Source: Geomobilibacter sp964431365 (GTDB lineage: Bacteria; Desulfobacterota; Desulfuromonadia; Geobacterales; DSM-12255). Taken from it: a stretch of DNA of 59,549 bases. Positions 58,355 through 59,549 of this stretch are shown here, piece after piece. The position numbers and the translations under genes were made by a program. The stretch is taken from contig CAYSJJ010000016.1 in the NCBI GenBank assembly GCA_964431365.1, positions 1-59,549 of the forward strand, read 5' to 3'. Position 1 is the first letter of the stretch. Each line of letters begins with the position of its first letter. The notes under the pieces were generated by a model. The model had not been told where the DNA came from. It ran no database searches and saw only the letters and a program-made list of their open reading frames with translations.

Positions 58355-59549
58355 ATGGAGTGCATCGGCACCGAACATCAGGCGTTGCAGGAGTTTCCGA
58401 AGAAGCTGTTCGTCGAGGTGACCACCCGCTGCAACCTCAGCTGCGTCATGTGCGTGAAGCAGAACCAGGAGGGATCGGTCTGCGACGGGGACCTCTCCTC
58501 CTCACTGTTCACGCGGCTGGAACCGCTCTTCCCCCACCTTGAGGCACTCATCCTGAACGGCATCGGCGAACCGCTCCTCCACCCGGAGTTGGAGACGTTC
58601 ATCCGCCGGGCAAAGTCGCTGATGCCCCCTGGCGGATGGATCGGTTTCCAGTCCAACGGCCTGCTCATGACCAATCTGCGGGCCATCTCCCTGATCGATG
58701 CAGGGCTCGACCGGGTCTGTCTTTCCGTCGATGCGCTGACGCCGGAGAAATTCCGTGAGTTGCGGGAAGGGGGGGAGATCGAAGGGGTCGAGCGGGCCAT
58801 TGCCTCCCTCAATGCCGCCAAGGAGCGGTGCAACCGGCCCGAGGTCCAGGTTGGCGTCGAATTCGTGGCCATGCGGGGCAACCTCCACGAACTCCCGGCA
58901 ACGCTGCGCTGGGCCGCCGGGAAGGGGGCGACGTTCGCCATCGTCACCCATCTCCTCCCCTATGACGAGCGCCACGCCCACGAGGCCGCCTTCGGTAACT
59001 GCACGGACCAGGCGGTGGCCCTGTTTCGACGGTGGCAGGAGAAGGCTGCCCGGGCAGGGATCGATATTCACCGTTATTTCGAACTCCGCTGGAAACGGTA
59101 CGCGAGATTGCCGGAAGAGCAGGCGGTCGTGGATCTGGTCGAGGCCATGAAGGGGGAGGCGGAGCAACAGGGAATCTTTCTCGACATGAAGAAACTCTTC
59201 CAGCTGGATTTCGGGCGGATCGAGGAGACCGCCGCCGTTTTCGACGAGGTGCGCACGGTCGCCCGCGAGACCGGCCTCGACGTCCGGCTGCCGGAGGTTG
59301 CCCTGCGCGAGGAGCGGAAATGCAGCTTCGTGGAAGAGGGGAGCGCCTTTGTCTCCTGGAACGGGGATGTCTCTCCCTGCTATTTCCTCTGGCACCGCTA
59401 CCAGTGCTACGCCAGCGGCTGGCACCAGGCGGTGAGGCCGAAGGTGTTCGGTAATCTGCATCGCCAGGGGATGCTGGAGATCTGGAACAGTCCGGCCTTC
59501 CGCGCCTTCCGTGGCGAGGTGCTGGCCTACGATTATCCCTCCTGCGCCA
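58355..59549 (+). CDS. Radical SAM/SPASM domain protein (3' end cut off)
   Basis: At least 398 residues are visible; the right edge cuts the gene. The radical SAM motif CNLSCVMC (about residue 29) is in KKLFVEVTTRCNLSCVMCVK. It is followed by LILNGIGEPLLHPELETFIR, then a central helical region, and a SPASM-like part beginning KCSFVEEGSAFVSWNGDVSP and a Cys in PCYFLWH. It may be a metalloenzyme maturase of the kind seen in geobacteria; this is a guess. The ATG at 58355 is two bases after the RHH-like stop, implying coupling. Confidence 0.85.
   Translation, partial: MECIGTEHQALQEFPKKLFVEVTTRCNLSCVMCVKQNQEGSVCDGDLSSSLFTRLEPLFPHLEALILNGIGEPLLHPELETFIRRAKSLMPPGGWIGFQSNGLLMTNLRAISLIDAGLDRVCLSVDALTPEKFRELREGGEIEGVERAIASLNAAKERCNRPEVQVGVEFVAMRGNLHELPATLRWAAGKGATFAIVTHLLPYDERHAHEAAFGNCTDQAVALFRRWQEKAARAGIDIHRYFELRWKRYARLPEEQAVVDLVEAMKGEAEQQGIFLDMKKLFQLDFGRIEETAAVFDEVRTVARETGLDVRLPEVALREERKCSFVEEGSAFVSWNGDVSPCYFLWHRYQCYASGWHQAVRPKVFGNLHRQGMLEIWNSPAFRAFRGEVLAYDYPSCA

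Noticed and set aside
1..59549. CRISPR arrays, rRNA, integrases, transposases or a prophage
   Set aside because: No regularly spaced repeats, rRNA sequence or transposase/integrase motifs were seen; the only repeats are the two palindromic intergenic families.

Overview
The window (about 59.5 kb, high GC) looks like a chromosome segment from a Geobacter-type member of the Desulfuromonadia/Geobacterales. This is inferred from the gene content: many PAS histidine kinases, sigma-54 regulation, tungsten aldehyde oxidoreductase, Etf/FixCX electron transfer and a geobacterial style of palindromic intergenic repeats. The species cannot be named from sequence alone.

Layout. 1-2 kb: a cut-off zinc-type ABC ATPase, its permease and NikR. 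2-10.6 kb: sensor kinases, a bifunctional homocysteine methyltransferase/methylene-THF reductase, tRNA-Thr(CGU) and a PAS-SpoIIE phosphatase. 10.6-23.8 kb (minus strand): one long mycofactocin operon, mftA-mftB-mftC-OYE/FadH-type oxidoreductase-etfA-fixC-fixX-etfB-mftF, continuing through a Moco/Tuco riboswitch into a tungsten aldehyde oxidoreductase, an unknown protein, MoaD-like and ThiF-like proteins and an IclR regulator. The 35-residue precursor mftA (23689-23796) is easy to miss. 24-31.5 kb: NUDIX hydrolase, lipoprotein, MFS transporter and a livKHMGF branched-chain amino-acid-type ABC transporter. 31.5-51.6 kb: three iron-type alcohol dehydrogenases, each in a transcription unit with its own PAS histidine kinase, plus MoxR/VWA, a FIST-MCP unit, MoaA, a MOSC protein, a radical SAM/SPASM protein and an NtrC-type regulator. 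52-55.8 kb: porin, DUF4242 protein, AmiS/UreI channel, a small coiled-coil protein and a SHOCT lipoprotein. 55.8-59.5 kb: small monooxygenase, aldehyde dehydrogenase, a ribbon-helix-helix-like protein and a cut-off radical SAM/SPASM protein.

How it may work together (inference). Alcohols enter through the porin and small-molecule channel. Iron-type alcohol dehydrogenases, one closely resembling mycofactocin-dependent nicotinoprotein methanol dehydrogenases, oxidise them. Electrons pass to mycofactocin and then through EtfAB and FixCX to the quinone pool. The aldehydes go to the tungsten AOR or the NAD-type aldehyde dehydrogenase. The strongest unifying signal is regulatory. The mft operon, two of the alcohol dehydrogenase operons and the porin gene each have a -24/-12 sigma-54 promoter. 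A related 17-bp palindrome (about TGTRGAA-N3-TTCYACA) lies about 125-170 bp upstream of each, one copy being shared by a divergent pair. An NtrC-type activator and its kinase are encoded inside one of these operons.
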